A DNA stretch of 64,000 nucleotides from Excoecaria cochinchinensis (GCA_947683425.1 CANTUQ010000159.1:7268001-7332000), one strand, 5' to 3'. Positions 1 through 12,662 are shown, numbered from the stretch's first letter. The notes: generated from the sequence alone by a model not told the origin. A program made the numbers and translations.

Positions 1-1162
1 TTCTTTTGGGATAAAACTCTTTTTGGCTTTGAAAAAGGTTTCTCTCTCTTTCTCCCCATTCTGTTTTTTTCGGAGACAGGGGTGACCGACGGGTCATCTT
101 TATTACCGACGCCCGTCGGTCACCCATCTACAGACGCCCATTCTTGAGTGACAAACGGGCATATCGAATAACCGAACCGACGCCCGTTGGTCAACCAAGG
201 AAGGCCGTCGGTGGGTTCTGTCTCCATCTTTTTAAATCATTTTTCATTTCTACTCAGTTTCCTTGACTTCGCATGTGTAAATTTTGTGTATATTAACCTC
301 TCTTAACTTTTTGTGAGTGTGTATCGGTCCTCCTGGATTATCTCGAGCTTGAGCGGCTATCTATCATGTTTGGAGGATCTCGTCTGGTTTAGTTTCCTAA
401 TCCTCTTATTTCATTTCTTTCATTGATTATCTTATGTATATGGATGTACTCCTTTCATATCCCGTTGATGTATAAAAATGACTCAATGGTTTTATATTTA
501 ATAAAACGAGGTTTACACGAAACTTAGGGGTCCAACGCCCTATTTTTATCCAATAAAGATCATCACAAATAAAATATCCCACTTTTGATAATGATGCATG
601 CGAGGACCAAAGTCCTCAAAATAAGCAATACCCCGATTTATGTATGCCTCGCACATTTACAAAAGGGAGTTGTATTCCGCTCCTTGTATTATTGTAATCT
701 ATTGCTTTATTATCCATTTGATCATTTATCGCTTTCAAGATGTGAATAAATGCGCTTTTCAATTAAACTGCATAGTGTGGAGAAAGAGCGAATTAATGAT
801 ATTAAAATTTGATCATAAGCTAATTGAGGTAGAAATAGATGAGAAATCCCGGACCCAGCTCTGGTCTTTGGGCTCGAGAGGTTAGAGGTTATCCTCCAAA
901 ATACTTCTTGGGTCACGAGGCTTTAAGCGCTAATCCTAGGCCTCATGGCTCAATATGGATAAAATGCGCAAGTCTTAGGCTCTCTGAGGTGAGAGAAACT
1001 TTCCCAATGTTCTATTGGGTGGCGACTCCATGATACCTCCTCGTTGCCCAACATAGACGCACTTGCGATTCATCGCGAGATGCCAACGGACCCGCAAATG
1101 CCCCGATCGCCCACGTTGCGGGCGGTCGAACGGGCGGCGCTCGGGATCCGGCGCGCGTCACA
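1..1162 (+). repeat. Tat-lineage LTR, 3' portion (element T0)
   Basis: This stretch matches the second half of the two complete Tat LTRs in the window (about 35080-36304 and 49790-50933) almost line by line, including the GACGCCCGTCGG palindromes near 105-215 and the conserved end just before the primer site. It ends in ...GTCACA at 1162. In A and B that end is followed by the TGGCGACTCC primer site. Here it is followed by unrelated LTR sequence (GTCGCGCTCGCGAC), so this is the 3' LTR of a plus-strand Tat element whose body lies left of the window. Nothing in it is coding. Confidence 0.85.
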
Positions 1163-4067
1163 GTCGCGCTCGCGACAAACTCGACATAAAGCTTCTATCC
1201 CGCTCGTGACTATTGTTGCGCTCGCGACAGGATAGGAATTCTCATTCCTAGCTCTCAAACCTTCACTTCCCATGACACATTTTTCACCCCTTTCACATGC
1301 AACTCTTATGGTCTATTCCAACCCATTATTAGCCAATATGATCTATTGTCAATTTATTTAATTACATGTCTAGAACACAATTCAATCTTAAACATTCAAT
1401 CATAACATCAAGACAATGCAACTCATCATCATTCAATCAATTCATCATCACATGCAATATCAATTCATGCCTTTCAATTGGACCATCTAACTCATGCTTT
1501 ACCAGAAATACACATCAGAATAATGTTTCTCAATCACACATTCATTGAACATATAGTCATACTTTTATACATCTCATTCATTCAATCATACCCATATTTC
1601 CTCATATACAATCCCACCTCATTACACATCTATTTATATGGTTCATATTCTCCTTAAGAAAACTCATTCCATTTATTATCCTACACATGTGTATAACTTA
1701 ATCTCAACTCATAATTATGCATACTTGTTCATACTACACGTGATCATATAGATTAAGGCATCGTAATCCTCAAATGTCACTTAACTTGACTAAATTCTAT
1801 TTCATATAATTACACATTATTAGCTCATTAGTCTACTACTAGTCTTAATCATGTTCTTGTGTATTTTCCCAGTGATACCTATTTTTATAATCATTTCATA
1901 ATCCTAAACATGCATTGGATAGACCAGTGAAAGTTTTGGTGTAGTATAGATTCAATTCGGGAAGAAAAACACATAAAAATATACAAATTAGTTGAAGGTA
2001 AAGGTGGGAAATTGATTCATGCCAACCATGGGCTATAAAACGAGAAGAAAATCCCTCATAAGACTAGTTCTGTCATACTCGCGACCTCTATCGCGCTCGC
2101 AATAGCAGCTACCCTCAACAAGACTACTTTTCACATTAAACTTGCATCGACTAAAAAAATGTCTAAACCTCATTTTTAGGCAAAACATACTCTTAACAAT
2201 TGTTCCCTAGGATGTTAAGTTTCCAATGGGAGAATTTTCAGGTAATTTGGACATCTAAAACATAATATATGACCCAAAAAATCTATACTGTTCAGCCAAA
2301 ATAGGAATACCTGTGTTTTGGCCACTCTTTGGGACACTTAGAGCCAGAATTAGCTCATCCTTATTTTTAGAAATTTTTAGATGTGGATCTTAGGTTTCAT
2401 ATAAATTTTGAAGAAATCCATTTATAGCACTGTAACTTGATCTATAGGCAAAAGAGTCACCAAAGGTCAAGAGAGACCAACATAGAAACTTACTCTACAA
2501 GCACACTTTTCCTACTACGTGCATATGACCTCTAAATTCCACTTTAATGACATTTTTAAACAACATGCTCAACTAATCATTTATTTATATATATGTTAAC
2601 TTGTAGTAGGCATAATCCTCATCTCAATTTGATTAAAACTCAAGGAGTTATGGCCCAAGGAACATAACATGCTCCAAAAAGACCCTCCTACAGAATTAGC
2701 TACACCTAATTTCACTTTTATAGACTTTTAAGTCCTCAATTCATTATGATCATTTCTAAGACCATTATAGACATATATTATAGGAACCTAATCCCATCAA
2801 CTCCACTCATTTTTACAGTCATTTAACTCAAGTTATAACACTTATAATTAAATGAAGTCAAATGGACCACAACTCAAGTTTTGCACTCTAGCTAATTAAC
2901 TACAAACTAACCTATTTAGCATCATTTATCATCACTCTCATAATACACTTTCCTAACTTAATTATGCACATCATGGCACAAACCACTATTTACATACTTA
3001 ATATACACAAGTAATCAATTGACACACACACAATTAATTAGTTCCCAAACCTCTTCTCCTTTGCTCCTCTTAAGCTCAGATGGCACTTTTATCATCAATC
3101 CTCTTCTTTCCCTTTCCTTACTCAAAGCCACCATCACCACATGCACAATCAATTCTAGAATTGGAACACCATTATAAATCCTCAATCCCAAAAATTTTAG
3201 AACAAGAAGAAATGGGAGATGAAGAACTATAATTACTCACTTACCTTTGCAATTATCAGCAATATAATTAACCAACTAAACACTTGATTAACCAGAAGGA
3301 TTTGAAGAACCAAAAATGGTAACTTTGAAAGGAACTTCACATTGAAGAAGAAGAAGGAACAACAGATTTTAGAGAGAGGAAGAAATGGCTAAATACACAT
3401 GCAAAACTAGTGGGTTTTCTCTCTCTCCTCAAGCTTTATATTGCATGTAGGAGGATGAGGTGGCAAGAGCAGAAATCTACAGCTGGATTCCACCACCCCA
3501 ACTCACCAATGCATGCCAATCCACCTCTTTCTCCTCCAAAGCATGCATCATCCTATTTATCTCTTTCTCTCTCCCTCGTGCACAATCCTAGGTGGTATTT
3601 ACAGTAATGGATCATGGGCTTTACTGCAAATCTATCCTACTAATGGACTTCAAGCCTTAAGCCCAACAAACCATCTTAATATAAACTAATCCCACAGCCT
3701 CATTAGTCCTAGTTAAGCCCATCCACAAATTTGATTTTATTAAGTCCATTAACCCATGCAATGCAAGTCCAGCCCTCTACCAATATCTAACCCAATAACA
3801 CTTTAGTCACTTAAATAATTTTATTTATGCAATTGGGTTCTCAATTGCACTCTAAATCCAATTTTTACCAGATTTTCGCTAGAGTGTTCTGTCGCGCTCG
3901 TGACAGAACCATCACTCAGACCACTTATTCCATGACTTGCCCGAACCTCCACATAAATTCTTCGCTAAGTTGAGTACTCATTCCAATGTGTCCTCTCTTA
4001 TTAATACACATCCTCATACTTATTCGGATGCCACAAATCCTATTAGGGTATAAATCGGGCTATTATA
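1163..4067 (-). repeat. Chromovirus-type LTR fragment F
   Basis: No gene is visible. I read this as the 5' part of a minus-strand LTR. It ends on the plus strand in ATCGGGCTATTATA, the place where related LTRs end in GTGACA or TTACA. It holds blocks recognisable in E5's LTR (AGCCAGAATTAGCTC near 2342 against AGTCCAGAATTAGCTC near 59515, plus the following GATCTTAG stretch). It also has GTCGCG/CGCGAC palindromes at 1163, 2070 and 3890 and a minus-strand splice donor at 3243-3244. It sits between Tat LTR T0 and the truncated gag of C. It is strongly diverged, so it may be a solo LTR or part of a full element extending left. Confidence 0.6.
3243..3244 (-). promoter_or_regulatory. Putative 5' splice donor in LTR F
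   Basis: The minus strand reads CAAAG|GTAAGTGAG, a good plant donor, about 820 nt from the LTR start. It is in the same relative setting as the donors of E3, E4 and E5. Use as a splice site is inferred. Confidence 0.4.
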
Positions 4068-4071
4068 TAGG

Positions 4072-5329
4072 GTGCAGCCTGAGGCCGCCACCATGCCTTT
4101 TGAGGCTATATTGAAGATCTCTCAGGATATGGCTCGGGTCTTAGAAAGGGTGACTGCTCCGAGAGCCCCTATTGACAATATGAGGAAAGCTAGGGCAGAG
4201 GATTTCTATAGGACGAGTCTTGATGAGTTGGAATTGGTCGAGAAATGGATTGATAAAGTTGAGCGAGTTCTTGAGGAGATTCGTAGCCCTCCTGAGAGGC
4301 AAGTGGAGTGTGTTGTTGCTTTGCTCCAAGGATCGCCCTATGACTGGTTGAAGTTGGTTCGTAGGCATCCCCAGTTGCCTGATCCGGTCACATGGGAATT
4401 CTTTGAGCGAGAGTTCATGAGTAAGTATGTGACTAAGGCCTATAAGGAAGCTAAGTGGGCACAATTTCTGAGTTTGAAGTAGAGGACTATGTCAGTTTTT
4501 GACTACGAAAAAGAGTTTAATAGGCTTGGGAAGTATGCTCTTCCGGGTATTCTGACGGAAGAGTTTCGGTGCTAGCATTTTGAGGCCAGGTTGAATGAGT
4601 CTTTGAGGGCAATGCTTATATCTTTGATGAGTACCCCTGTAATCAGTTACTACCAGATTATTCAAGCAGCTATGCGGGCAGAGAGGCCCAAGTCGGTGTT
4701 GAGGGAAAGAGCTCAGAGAAGGAATCCCCCTCGTGGAGGTTCATCCTCGGGTAAGAGATCGAGGAACCCGCAATATGAGTCTTCTTCTGGTCCTGCTTTG
4801 AGAGGTAGGAGGCAAGGATCTACAGTTCGGGCGAGTGCCAGTAGAGGCAGTTCTGGTGGCAGAGGTGCGTTGGTGCCTGAGTGTCTCATTGTAGTAAGCT
4901 CCACAAGGGCGAGTGCAGGTGGCTCACTAGAGGTTGTTTCCATTGTGGAAGCACCGAGCATTTTCTTGCCAATTGTCCGAAGTTGAGTGAGTATACTGGA
5001 GATCAGCATGAGGCTAGCCAAGTGGGGTATAATGCTCCTCAAGCTAGTCGAGGTAGAGGCACAGGTAGTAGTCGAGGTGGTCGGCCTAGAGAAAGTGCTC
5101 CATTGAAATTAGTAGATCGTCCTCAGATGGTACCAGCGAGGGCGTATGCTATGAGGCGCAAGATGAGCAAGATGCGCCTGATGTGATTGCAGGTAAGTTT
5201 CTGCTCTGTGACACTGAGATGTATGATCTAATTGACCCTGGTTCAACACACTCATATTTGGGCACGGATAAGTTATTTGATAAGGTGCATGATGTTGATC
5301 AGTTAGATTATGAGATTTGTGTGACCAGT
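4072..5329 (+). pseudogene. gag: Element C gag and start of protease, broken
   Basis: This is the capsid/nucleocapsid polyprotein that would form the virus-like particle. From 4072 the reading begins inside Gag (MPFEAILKISQDMARVLE) and runs through the Retrotrans_gag-type core (YDWLKLVRRHPQLPDP, then the WEFFEREF block). It stops at TAG 4480-4482, where relatives have CAG, and again at a TAG near 4573. A frame change near 4880 leads to a CX3HX3C-like pre-knuckle and the CCHC knuckle CFHCGSTEHFLANC near 4940-4980. A second frame change near 5150-5180 leads to the aspartic protease motif LIDPGSTHSY. The last codons (YEICVTS) end at E2's insertion and resume at 15248. The N-terminus is missing because F is joined at 4068. 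Confidence 0.85.
5325..5329 (+). repeat. Target-site duplication CCAGT (left) of E2
   Basis: CCAGT directly precedes TGTAACACCCC at 5330 and is repeated directly after the E2 end at 15243-15247. This fixes both E2 boundaries. Confidence 0.95.
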
Positions 5330-5739
5330 TGTAACACCCCCTATCCATACGTAGGCGATCCCATCCAATAAGGAGTGAAATGTCATATGCGTTAAGGTGC
5401 CACCACACAGATACAATACAAATCATACATTCATCCATAAACATGTATACATAAATACAAGGTAATTAAAAACTTTGCGAAGCAACATAGGAAACGGCTG
5501 ATCATGCATTAATATAACAATATCCATTACATTATTGTTCTGATCAACTTACTGAAGATATAAAAGATTACATAATCCAAAAATACATATACATATGTGG
5601 AAGCTATAAAAAAACCGGTACATGATAGTTCTATTACAAAAGGATCATCAGAGATACAAAAGCTAAGCCCTACACTAAAACTTCCTGTGTTGGCTTGACT
5701 TGCGGCGACTCTCCCAAAGCAAAACATCTTTCACACCTG

Positions 5740-5777
5740 CACGGGTAAAAACACCGTGCTAAGCGATAAACACTTAG
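5740..5777 (-). ncRNA. Conserved two-hairpin block, E2 3' LTR
   Basis: CACGG/CCGTG arms (5740-5758) are followed directly by CTAAGCG...CACTTAG (5759-5777). The same block occurs in every chromovirus-type LTR of the window. In this copy the second stem has one mismatch. Confidence 0.5.
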
Positions 5778-6439
5778 TAGGGAAACACACAAGCAGCATG
5801 GACAGCTATTCACAATAGTCGTCGAGCTATAACACATTCACAATGGTAAATGCAGATAAGCATAGCAAATAAATATATATTCTTGCATATAAAAGCCATA
5901 CTTTCGATAACATATGCTCACATCCATATTCACATTCATAATTACATTAATTGATCATTAATCTCATTATCATACTCATTCGAATATCACATTCGTATAA
6001 TCAGATCGGAGCAAAATAAAGTAAACAAAACAGCTGCTGACTCACAATAGTGGATAACAAGTATACGGATAGTACCTTACGGGTACGAATCGAAAACCAT
6101 TTCATTTTATCAATTACAAAACATTTTACTGAGGGGACCTTAAATAAGATCCAAATACTGATGGGGTTCGCGAGGAACCAAACGAGGACCTGATCGAGGT
6201 CCAAACGAAACTAAGGCTGCATCTAAAGGACTCTATTCGGCATGCCTAACTATCCCCTTACTTGACTCTAGCAGGTCATGCATAAACCAAATCATGTGTC
6301 GGAGCACAACATATAATACATCATGTATAATTCGCAATATAATAGACATATAAACACATTCATAGAGCATACAATAAGGATAAACCATGAAAAAGACGTC
6401 TAAAATTCATTTTTGAAAAACTGGCCACACGGGAAAAAT

Positions 6440-6900
6440 AGGACAGGTCAGGGCCTCTGTCGTGCTGGCGAGCAAGTCATGCTCGCGAAAGAAGAGCCAT
6501 GGACACGAGTCGTGCTGAGGGACACAACTCGTGTCAATGGCTTATCCCAGTCGTGCTCCTCAAGCACGACATACAGAGGGAACGACATGAGCACGAGTCG
6601 TGCTGAGGGACATGACTCGTGTCCATGTTGTTTCTCTTCGGTCGTGCTCCACAGTACGCCACGGAGGAGGACTCACAGTAGCACGATTCATGCTGAGAAA
6701 GCATGATTTGTGCTACACGAGCACGAGTCATGCTGCATCAGCACGAGTCATGCTGATCCTCTCTGCTTGTCGACGTCCAGCTGAGATTCACGACTCGCAC
6801 GCCAAAGGAGCACGAGTCGTGCTTCTCCATCCGAGTCAGACACGGGCAAAGCTACAGTGAGCTTTTACATGAGAACCTGAAGTTCCTCTCTATCGCGCTC
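6440..6900. repeat. Palindrome array in E2 3' LTR
   Basis: This is a run of short palindromes built on GCACGAGTCGTGC and its half sites (GTCGTGC, GCACGAC, CACGACTCGTG), with a TATCGCGCTCGCCATA-type palindrome at its end. A diverged copy lies at the same place in the other LTR (13765-14180). Confidence 0.7.
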
Positions 6901-7503
6901 GCCATAGGGACGAGACTCCCAATTCCCAGCAAAATGCAGAAACCCAGAACTTTTCCTCAAATCAAATCCATTTTGACCCAAAACACTTTTAATCCAATCT
7001 TACCTCAATTGTGGCCTCCAAAACACCATAACAAACATAAAACAACATATTTCAATAATTAATTCCCATTAATTCATCAATTTAAACTCACAATCTCAAA
7101 GATCACAAAATCTGGAAATTTTGCAGGAAAACTCATTCAATCCTCACAATCACTTCAATAAATCCACACTTATGCATAATCATTTATCACAACCAAAAAC
7201 CCATAACGTGCATGCCAATATAGGTCCATTTACACAACCAAAATTCCAGAAATTCATGCACATACACATTTCAACATATGAACATCAAAACAGCAGAAAT
7301 TCCCAAACCTTATCTCCTTTGCTCCAAATCTAATGAGTTCCACTAGTACCAGCCTTCTCTTTGCCTTTCGGTTCACGGGGAGGCTCAACTAACAACAACC
7401 CAACAAACACACACACAAACCAAACCACAGATCAAAACTGCAAACCCAAAAAATGAAAAAGAAGATGAACAAGGAAGAACATGATGAAGAATGCAGAAAA
7501 CTT

Positions 7504-7505
7504 AC
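7504..7505 (-). promoter_or_regulatory. Putative splice donor, E2 3' LTR
   Basis: The minus strand reads CTTTTG|GTAAGTTTT. The 5' LTR copy at 14777-14778 has decayed to GTAATT. Splicing is inferred. Confidence 0.45.
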
Positions 7506-7941
7506 CAAAAGAGATACAGGGAGATGACCAATTCCCACTAGCAGCACTTGAATCCAAGCTAGGGTTCTTAGGGGAAGAGAAAAGGAAGACGAAGAGAGTG
7601 AAGGGAAGGGAAAACGTGGAAATGAGGACAGCCATCTGCCCTTCCCCCTTTTCTCTTTCTTTTTCATTTTCTTTTCCTAACCATAGACAAGTGTCACTTC
7701 CCTATTAGTGGGATTTGGTCACTCACACACAAAACTCATGCATCACACACACGTAAATACATCCCAACTTAATCACACCCTACTATGGTATGCTCATGCA
7801 CACACAAACATAACCCAACTTACTCACATCCTACTACCATACATGCACCCTCATACTAATAAAACCCACAAACATGCATTTTTACCCAGAATGGCCTTAT
7901 CACATGCCACAATATACACAATGCATGCACACATAGATAGC

Positions 7942-10900
7942 TCATTCTACTAGGGGGCAAACGGGGTGTGATAACTCTCCCCTACTAACAATAATTTCGT
8001 CCTTGAAATTCTCACCTGAACTAAATAAATGCAGATACTGAGCTCTCATCGAATCCTTTGGTTCCCAAGTCGCTTCCTCGACTCCATGGTGATTCCATAA
8101 CACTTTTACCAAAGGGATCTGCTTACTCCTCAGCTGTCTCACTTCTTGAGCTAGGATAGCTTTCGGTTCTTCATCATAAGACAAATCTAGCTGCACTTGT
8201 ACATCTTGAACTGACAAAACATATGACGGATCCGATCTATACCGACAAAGCATCGAAACATGGAAGGCATCGTGCAATTTCGCCAACTCCATCAGTAAAG
8301 CCAATCTATAAGCTACCGGACCAACCTTAACAAAAATCTCATAGGGACCAATGAAGCGAGGACTAAGCTTAGCCTTCTTTCCAAACCGAAGCACTTTCCT
8401 CCAAGGCAAAACCTTAAGGAAAACCTTGTCCCCGACTTCAAACTGCACATCATTCCTCTTTAGATTGGCATAAGACTTTTGTCGATCCTTAGCCGCCTTC
8501 AAATTCTGCTGCACAACTCTGATCTTCTCCTCAGTATCCCTAACCAACTCTGGCCCAATCATTGAACGCTCGGATAGCTCAGTCAAACAAACCGGAGTCC
8601 TACACTGCTGACCATACAGCCTCATACGGTGACATATTGATGCTCGACTGATAGCTATTATTGTAGGCAAACTCTATAAGCGATACATATCTGTCCCAAC
8701 TACCCAAAAAATCCAAAGCACACACCCTCAACATATCCTCCAAAATCTGAATGACCCGCTCTGACTGACCATCTGTCTAAGGATGGAATGCTGTACTGAA
8801 GTTCAACTTGGTACCCAAAGCCCTTTGTAATTCCTTCCAAAACTTCGAAGCAAACCTTGGATCCCAATCTGATACTATGGATAATGGCACTCCGTGCAAC
8901 CGAACTATTTCATCCACGTAGATACTGGCCAACCTATCCATCGGATAGTCCACTCTCACTGGCAAGAAATGAGTTGACTTCGTAAGCCGATCCACTAACA
9001 CCCAAACTGAGTCATGTTTCTTCTGAGTCAAAGGCAAACCAGATACAAAGTCCATAGCAATATCATCCCATTTCCACTCGAGAACGGATAAAGGTGTGAG
9101 TAATCCCGAAGGAACTTGATGCTCAGCCTTTACCTGTTGACATGTCAAGCACTTAGACACAAAATCCACAATGTCCCACTTCATACCGAACCACCAATAA
9201 AACTGCTTCATGTCCCGGTACATCGTAAAAATCGTGGTGTGTGCCTCACTCAAAAGCTGTCTCCTCAACTCCTTATGCTCAGGCACACATAAGCGGTTTC
9301 TATACGTAAGCACCTCATCTAAAATTGAGAAGTCTGACTGCTTACCAGAACTGACCACTTGCACAACCCGCTGTAGCCTCTCATCATCTCTCTAAGCATC
9401 CACAATCCTCTATCTCAAGGTAGGCTTCACTCGCAACTGAGCAACCAAAGCCCCATCTGAATCGAACCTCCATCTGAATTGCCTCAAAAGCAAGGCTGAA
9501 ACTGACTTCCGACTCAAAGCATCATTGACTACATTGGCCTTACCCGGATGGCAATCCACTATACAGTCGTAGTCCTTAAACAACTTAAGCCAATAGTGTT
9601 GTCTCATGTTTAACTCCTTCTACGAGAGGAGATACTTCAAACTCTTATGGTCGGTAAAGATCCTACACTTCTCCCCATATAGATAATGTCTCCAAATCTT
9701 CAGAGCAAAGATAACAGCCGCTAACTCCAAATTGTGTGTCGGATAATTCCTCTCATGTGGCTTCAACTGTCGAGAAGCATAAGCCACAACCTTACCTTCT
9801 TGCATTAAAACACAGCGAAGACCCACACCCGAAGCATCACTATACATGACGAACTCTTTACCCGAGATGGGTTGAGTAAGTATAGGAGTCTCGACTAGCA
9901 ACTTCTTCAACTGTTCAAAACGAGCCTAGCACCTATCTGACCACTCTAATCTGACTCCTTTTCTCAACAACCTTGTCATTGGAGCGGCGATAACGGAGAA
10001 ACCCTGAACAAACCGACGGTAGTAACCCGCCAAACCAAGAAAACTCCTCACTTCCTGAACATTCCTAGGCACTTTCCAATCAACTATTGCCTCAATCTTG
10101 GCCGGATCAACTTGAATACCCCTAGCTAAAACAATATAACCTAAGAAGGATACTTCTCGAAGCCAAAAATCACACTTACTAAACTTAGCAAACAACTGAT
10201 GCTCCCTCAACACTTGCAAAACCAGCTGGAGATGCTCTTCATGCTCTTTCTCATCCTTAAAAAACTCCAAGATGTCGTCTATAAACACCATTACAAACCG
10301 GTCTAAGTATGGCCTAAACACTCTGTTCACGAAATCCATGAATGCCGCTGGAGCATTGGTCAAACCAAACGGCATCACAAGGAACTCATAGTGGCCATAC
10401 CTAGTCCAAAATGCAGTCTTAACCACATCCTCATCCTTAACTCGCAACTGATAATAACCTGACCGAAGATCAATCTTCGAAAAGACACTCGTACCCCAAA
10501 GCTGATCAAACAAATCCTTGACTCTAGGCAAGGGATACTTGTTCTTCACTATGACCTTATTGATCTACCTATAGTCGATACACATCCGCAAGGACCCATT
10601 CTTTTTCTTAACAAACAAAACCGGAGCTCCCCAAGGAGATATGCTGGGTCGAATAAACCCCTTATCCAATAGCTCTTGTAATTGAGTTTTGAGTTCTCTC
10701 AACTCTACAGGAGCCATTCGATAAGGTGCTTTCGATATGGGAGTGGTACCCAGCATAATCTATATGGACAACTCGACTTCTCTCTCAGGAGGCAAACCCG
10801 GTAACTCACTCGAGAACACATCACTAAACTCCCACACAATAGGGATGTCCTCAATCCGAACTTGATCCCTCTTTGAATCCAACACAACCGCTAGGAAAGC

Positions 10901-11203
10901 CTCACAATCCTTCCTAATAAACCTCTTGGCTTGCATTGCTGAAATCACATTGTTCAAAGAACTAGCACCCAAACCTTTAACAAACACAGAAGACCGACCC
11001 TTATCCCGAAGCACAACCGTCTTCCTATGACAATCAACCACAGCCCGATGCTTACCCAACCAGTCCATACCTAAAATTAAATCAAACTCTCTGAAAGGCA
11101 ACTCAATCAGATCTACTGGAAACACAACTCCCTTAACCAACAGGGGACAATTCCTATAGACTCTACTCACATTGAAACTATGCCTAATGGACTGGTCACA
11201 CAT
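7942..11203 (-). pseudogene. pol: E2 pol (protease end, RT, RNase H, integrase, chromodomain), broken
   Basis: In order on the minus strand: protease end and pre-RT linker (FDLILGMDWLGKHRAVVDC, about 11070); RT with VLFVKKKNGSLRMCIDYR, the MPFGLTNAPAAF block, and a FIDD box at about 10280; RNase H (YSDASGVGL about 9840, then DHKSLKYLL); integrase with CLTCQQ and a DDE core (MDFVSG, then VSDWDPRF); and a chromodomain at about 8020-8185 (VKVLWNHHGVEEATWEP). In-frame stops fall at 10760, 10565, 9926, 9620, 9410 and 8777. Several sit where relatives have Gln (CAG to TAG). A frame change lies near 8670. Relative to C, the integrase zinc finger lacks a six-residue HPGSEK segment, which removes one zinc-binding His. 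It is non-functional. Confidence 0.93.
7974..8010 (-). promoter_or_regulatory. E2 polypurine tract and pol-end hairpin
   Basis: The minus strand reads GTTAGTAGGGGAGAGT immediately before the 3' LTR. This is the primer for plus-strand DNA synthesis. Just upstream, AATTTC (7993-7998) and GAAATT (8005-8010) form a hairpin within the last pol codons (NFKDEI). Confidence 0.8.
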
Positions 11204-12548
11204 ATCTCATAATCTAGCTGATCTACCATATGCAACTTATTAACAATCTTATTAGTGCACAAATATGAGTGTGTGGAACCAAGATTAATTAGGGCATATA
11301 ATTTAGTGTCATGGAGTAGGAACTTACCAGCAATCACATCGGGTGCATCCTGCTCCTCTCTTGCACTCACATCATAAGCTCTTGCTGGAACAGGCAACTG
11401 TCGCTCAACTGTCTCTGATGCAGCACCCTCTCTAGGTCGACCGCCTCGACCTCTACCTCGGCCCCTACCACGGTTAGCTTGCGTGGCATTGGAGCCAACT
11501 CTGCTAGCCTCTCTCTGAGAACCCGAATCCTCATTCACCCTCGGACAATTGGCCAAAAGGTGCTCGGTGCTCCCACATCTGAAACACCCATCTGTGAGCC
11601 ACCTACACTCACCCCGATGAGCCTTACTGCAATGCGAACATATAGGCATAGACTCAAATCTACTACCTCTACCAGACCCGGATACCGCTACAGAACCCTA
11701 TCTTCTACCTCTTGTAGCCGGACCGGATGATGACTCATCTTGTGGGTTCCGGGACCTCTTACCCGAGGACGAGGAAGACGAACCACCACGAGGAGGATTC
11801 CTCCTCTGAGCCCTCTCCCTCAGCACTAATTCTAACCTCTCAGCTCTAACTGCAGCCTTCACAATCTGATAATAATTTACTCCTGGAGTGCTCATCAAGG
11901 AAATCAACATAGCTCTCAAGGACTTATTCAAACCAGCCTCAAAATGCCTGCATCGGAACTCATCTATCAAAACACCCTGCGGAGCATACCTATATAACCG
12001 ATTAAACTCCTTCTCAAACTCTGAAACCGACATAGCCCTCTATTTTAAGCTCAAAAACTGTGCCCACCTGGCATCCTTGTCTGAGTCACATACTTGTTAG
12101 TAAACTCCCTTGCGAAGAAATCCCATGCAACTGGATCGGGCAACTGAGGATGTCTGCAAACTAACTCCCACCATTCAAAAGCTAACCCTTGCAGCAAAGC
12201 CACTGTACACTCTGCCTGCTGGTCAGGAGGACACCGAATCTCTCTCAAGGTATGCTTCACCTTGTCTAACCACTCCTCAGCCAATTCGGATTCATCCAAA
12301 CCTGTACCATAGAAATCTTCAGCACCAGCTCTTCTCAAACTCTCTATAGGGGCTCGAGGAGCAGTTACTCTCTCCAAGACTCGAGTCATGTCTTGAGATA
12401 GCATAAGCATAGCTTCAAAGGGCATGGCTGCAGCCTCGGGCGGGACCCTAGCAGGTTGAGTTGACACAGAAATCGAAGGATCAACAGTTTGAGGGTTCAC
12501 ACTCTCGGCGGACTCCTCAAGTGATCCACGAACAGAGTTAGAAGTCAC
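11167..12548 (-). pseudogene. gag: E2 gag and protease start, broken
   Basis: The gag start position, ATGGAGTC in E3, E4, E5 and X, reads GTGACTTC here (12548-12541), so the start codon is lost. It directly follows a TTTTAG acceptor. The N-terminal part (12548-12051) includes the capsid block WELVCRHPQLPDPVAWDFF. After a frame change near 12050 the frame goes on through SVSEFEKEFNRLYRY to a TAG at 11698. It then carries a CSHCSKAHRGEC pre-knuckle and a CCHC knuckle CFRCGSTEHLLANC (about 11590). The following RG-rich linker leads to the protease motif, which reads LINLGSTHSY, so the catalytic Asp is replaced by Asn. A frame change near 11190 leads into pol. Confidence 0.9.
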
Positions 12549-12550
12549 CT
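12549..12550 (-). promoter_or_regulatory. Putative splice acceptor before E2 gag
   Basis: The minus strand reads TTGTTTATTTTAG directly before the gag start position. In E3, E4, E5 and X the AG is likewise flush with ATGGAGTC. Inferred partner of the LTR donor at 14777. Confidence 0.45.
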
Positions 12551-12649
12551 AAAATAAACAATAAGACAACCGCATCAGCCAACACAGTCCTAGGCATATA
12601 CACATCTATGCACAACAACCGCAACATCACCCAGAAATGCCTAAACCTA

Positions 12650-12662
12650 GGCTCTGATACCA
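12650..12662 (-). promoter_or_regulatory. E2 primer binding site (initiator Met tRNA)
   Basis: The minus strand reads TGGTATCAGAGCC, complementary to the 3' end of plant initiator-Met tRNA, five bases inside the 5' LTR end at 12668. Confidence 0.9.

Larger units (their letters stand above)
5330..7973 (-). repeat. E2 3' LTR
   Basis: About 2.64 kb. It is bounded by TGTAACACCCC on the left and CGGGGTGTGATA on the right and pairs with 12668-15242. It holds a double hairpin block at 5740-5777, a CACGAGTCGTG palindrome array at about 6440-6900, and a minus-strand GGTAAGT donor at 7500-7506. The last codons of pol overlap its first bases, as in element C. Confidence 0.92.

Noticed and set aside
1163..1167. 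Target duplication for T0 or for E5
   Set aside because: The other flank of each lies outside the window, so no duplication can be confirmed.
1366..1548. Short open stretches in LTRs and leaders (for example 640-885, 1366-1548, 7121-7333, 19178-19438, 27054-27422, 34317-34745)
   Set aside because: Low-complexity or palindrome-derived composition, no domain, not maintained between the paired LTR copies.
4141..4464. Long open frames opposite gag and pol (for example 4141-4464 minus, 15849-16244 minus, 42686-43051 minus)
   Set aside because: They are the complement of clear Gag, RT and integrase codons and show no domain of their own.
12650..12662. tRNA gene fragments
   Set aside because: The TGGTATCAGAGCC and TGGCGACTCC matches are primer binding sites next to LTRs. 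No cloverleaf surrounds them.
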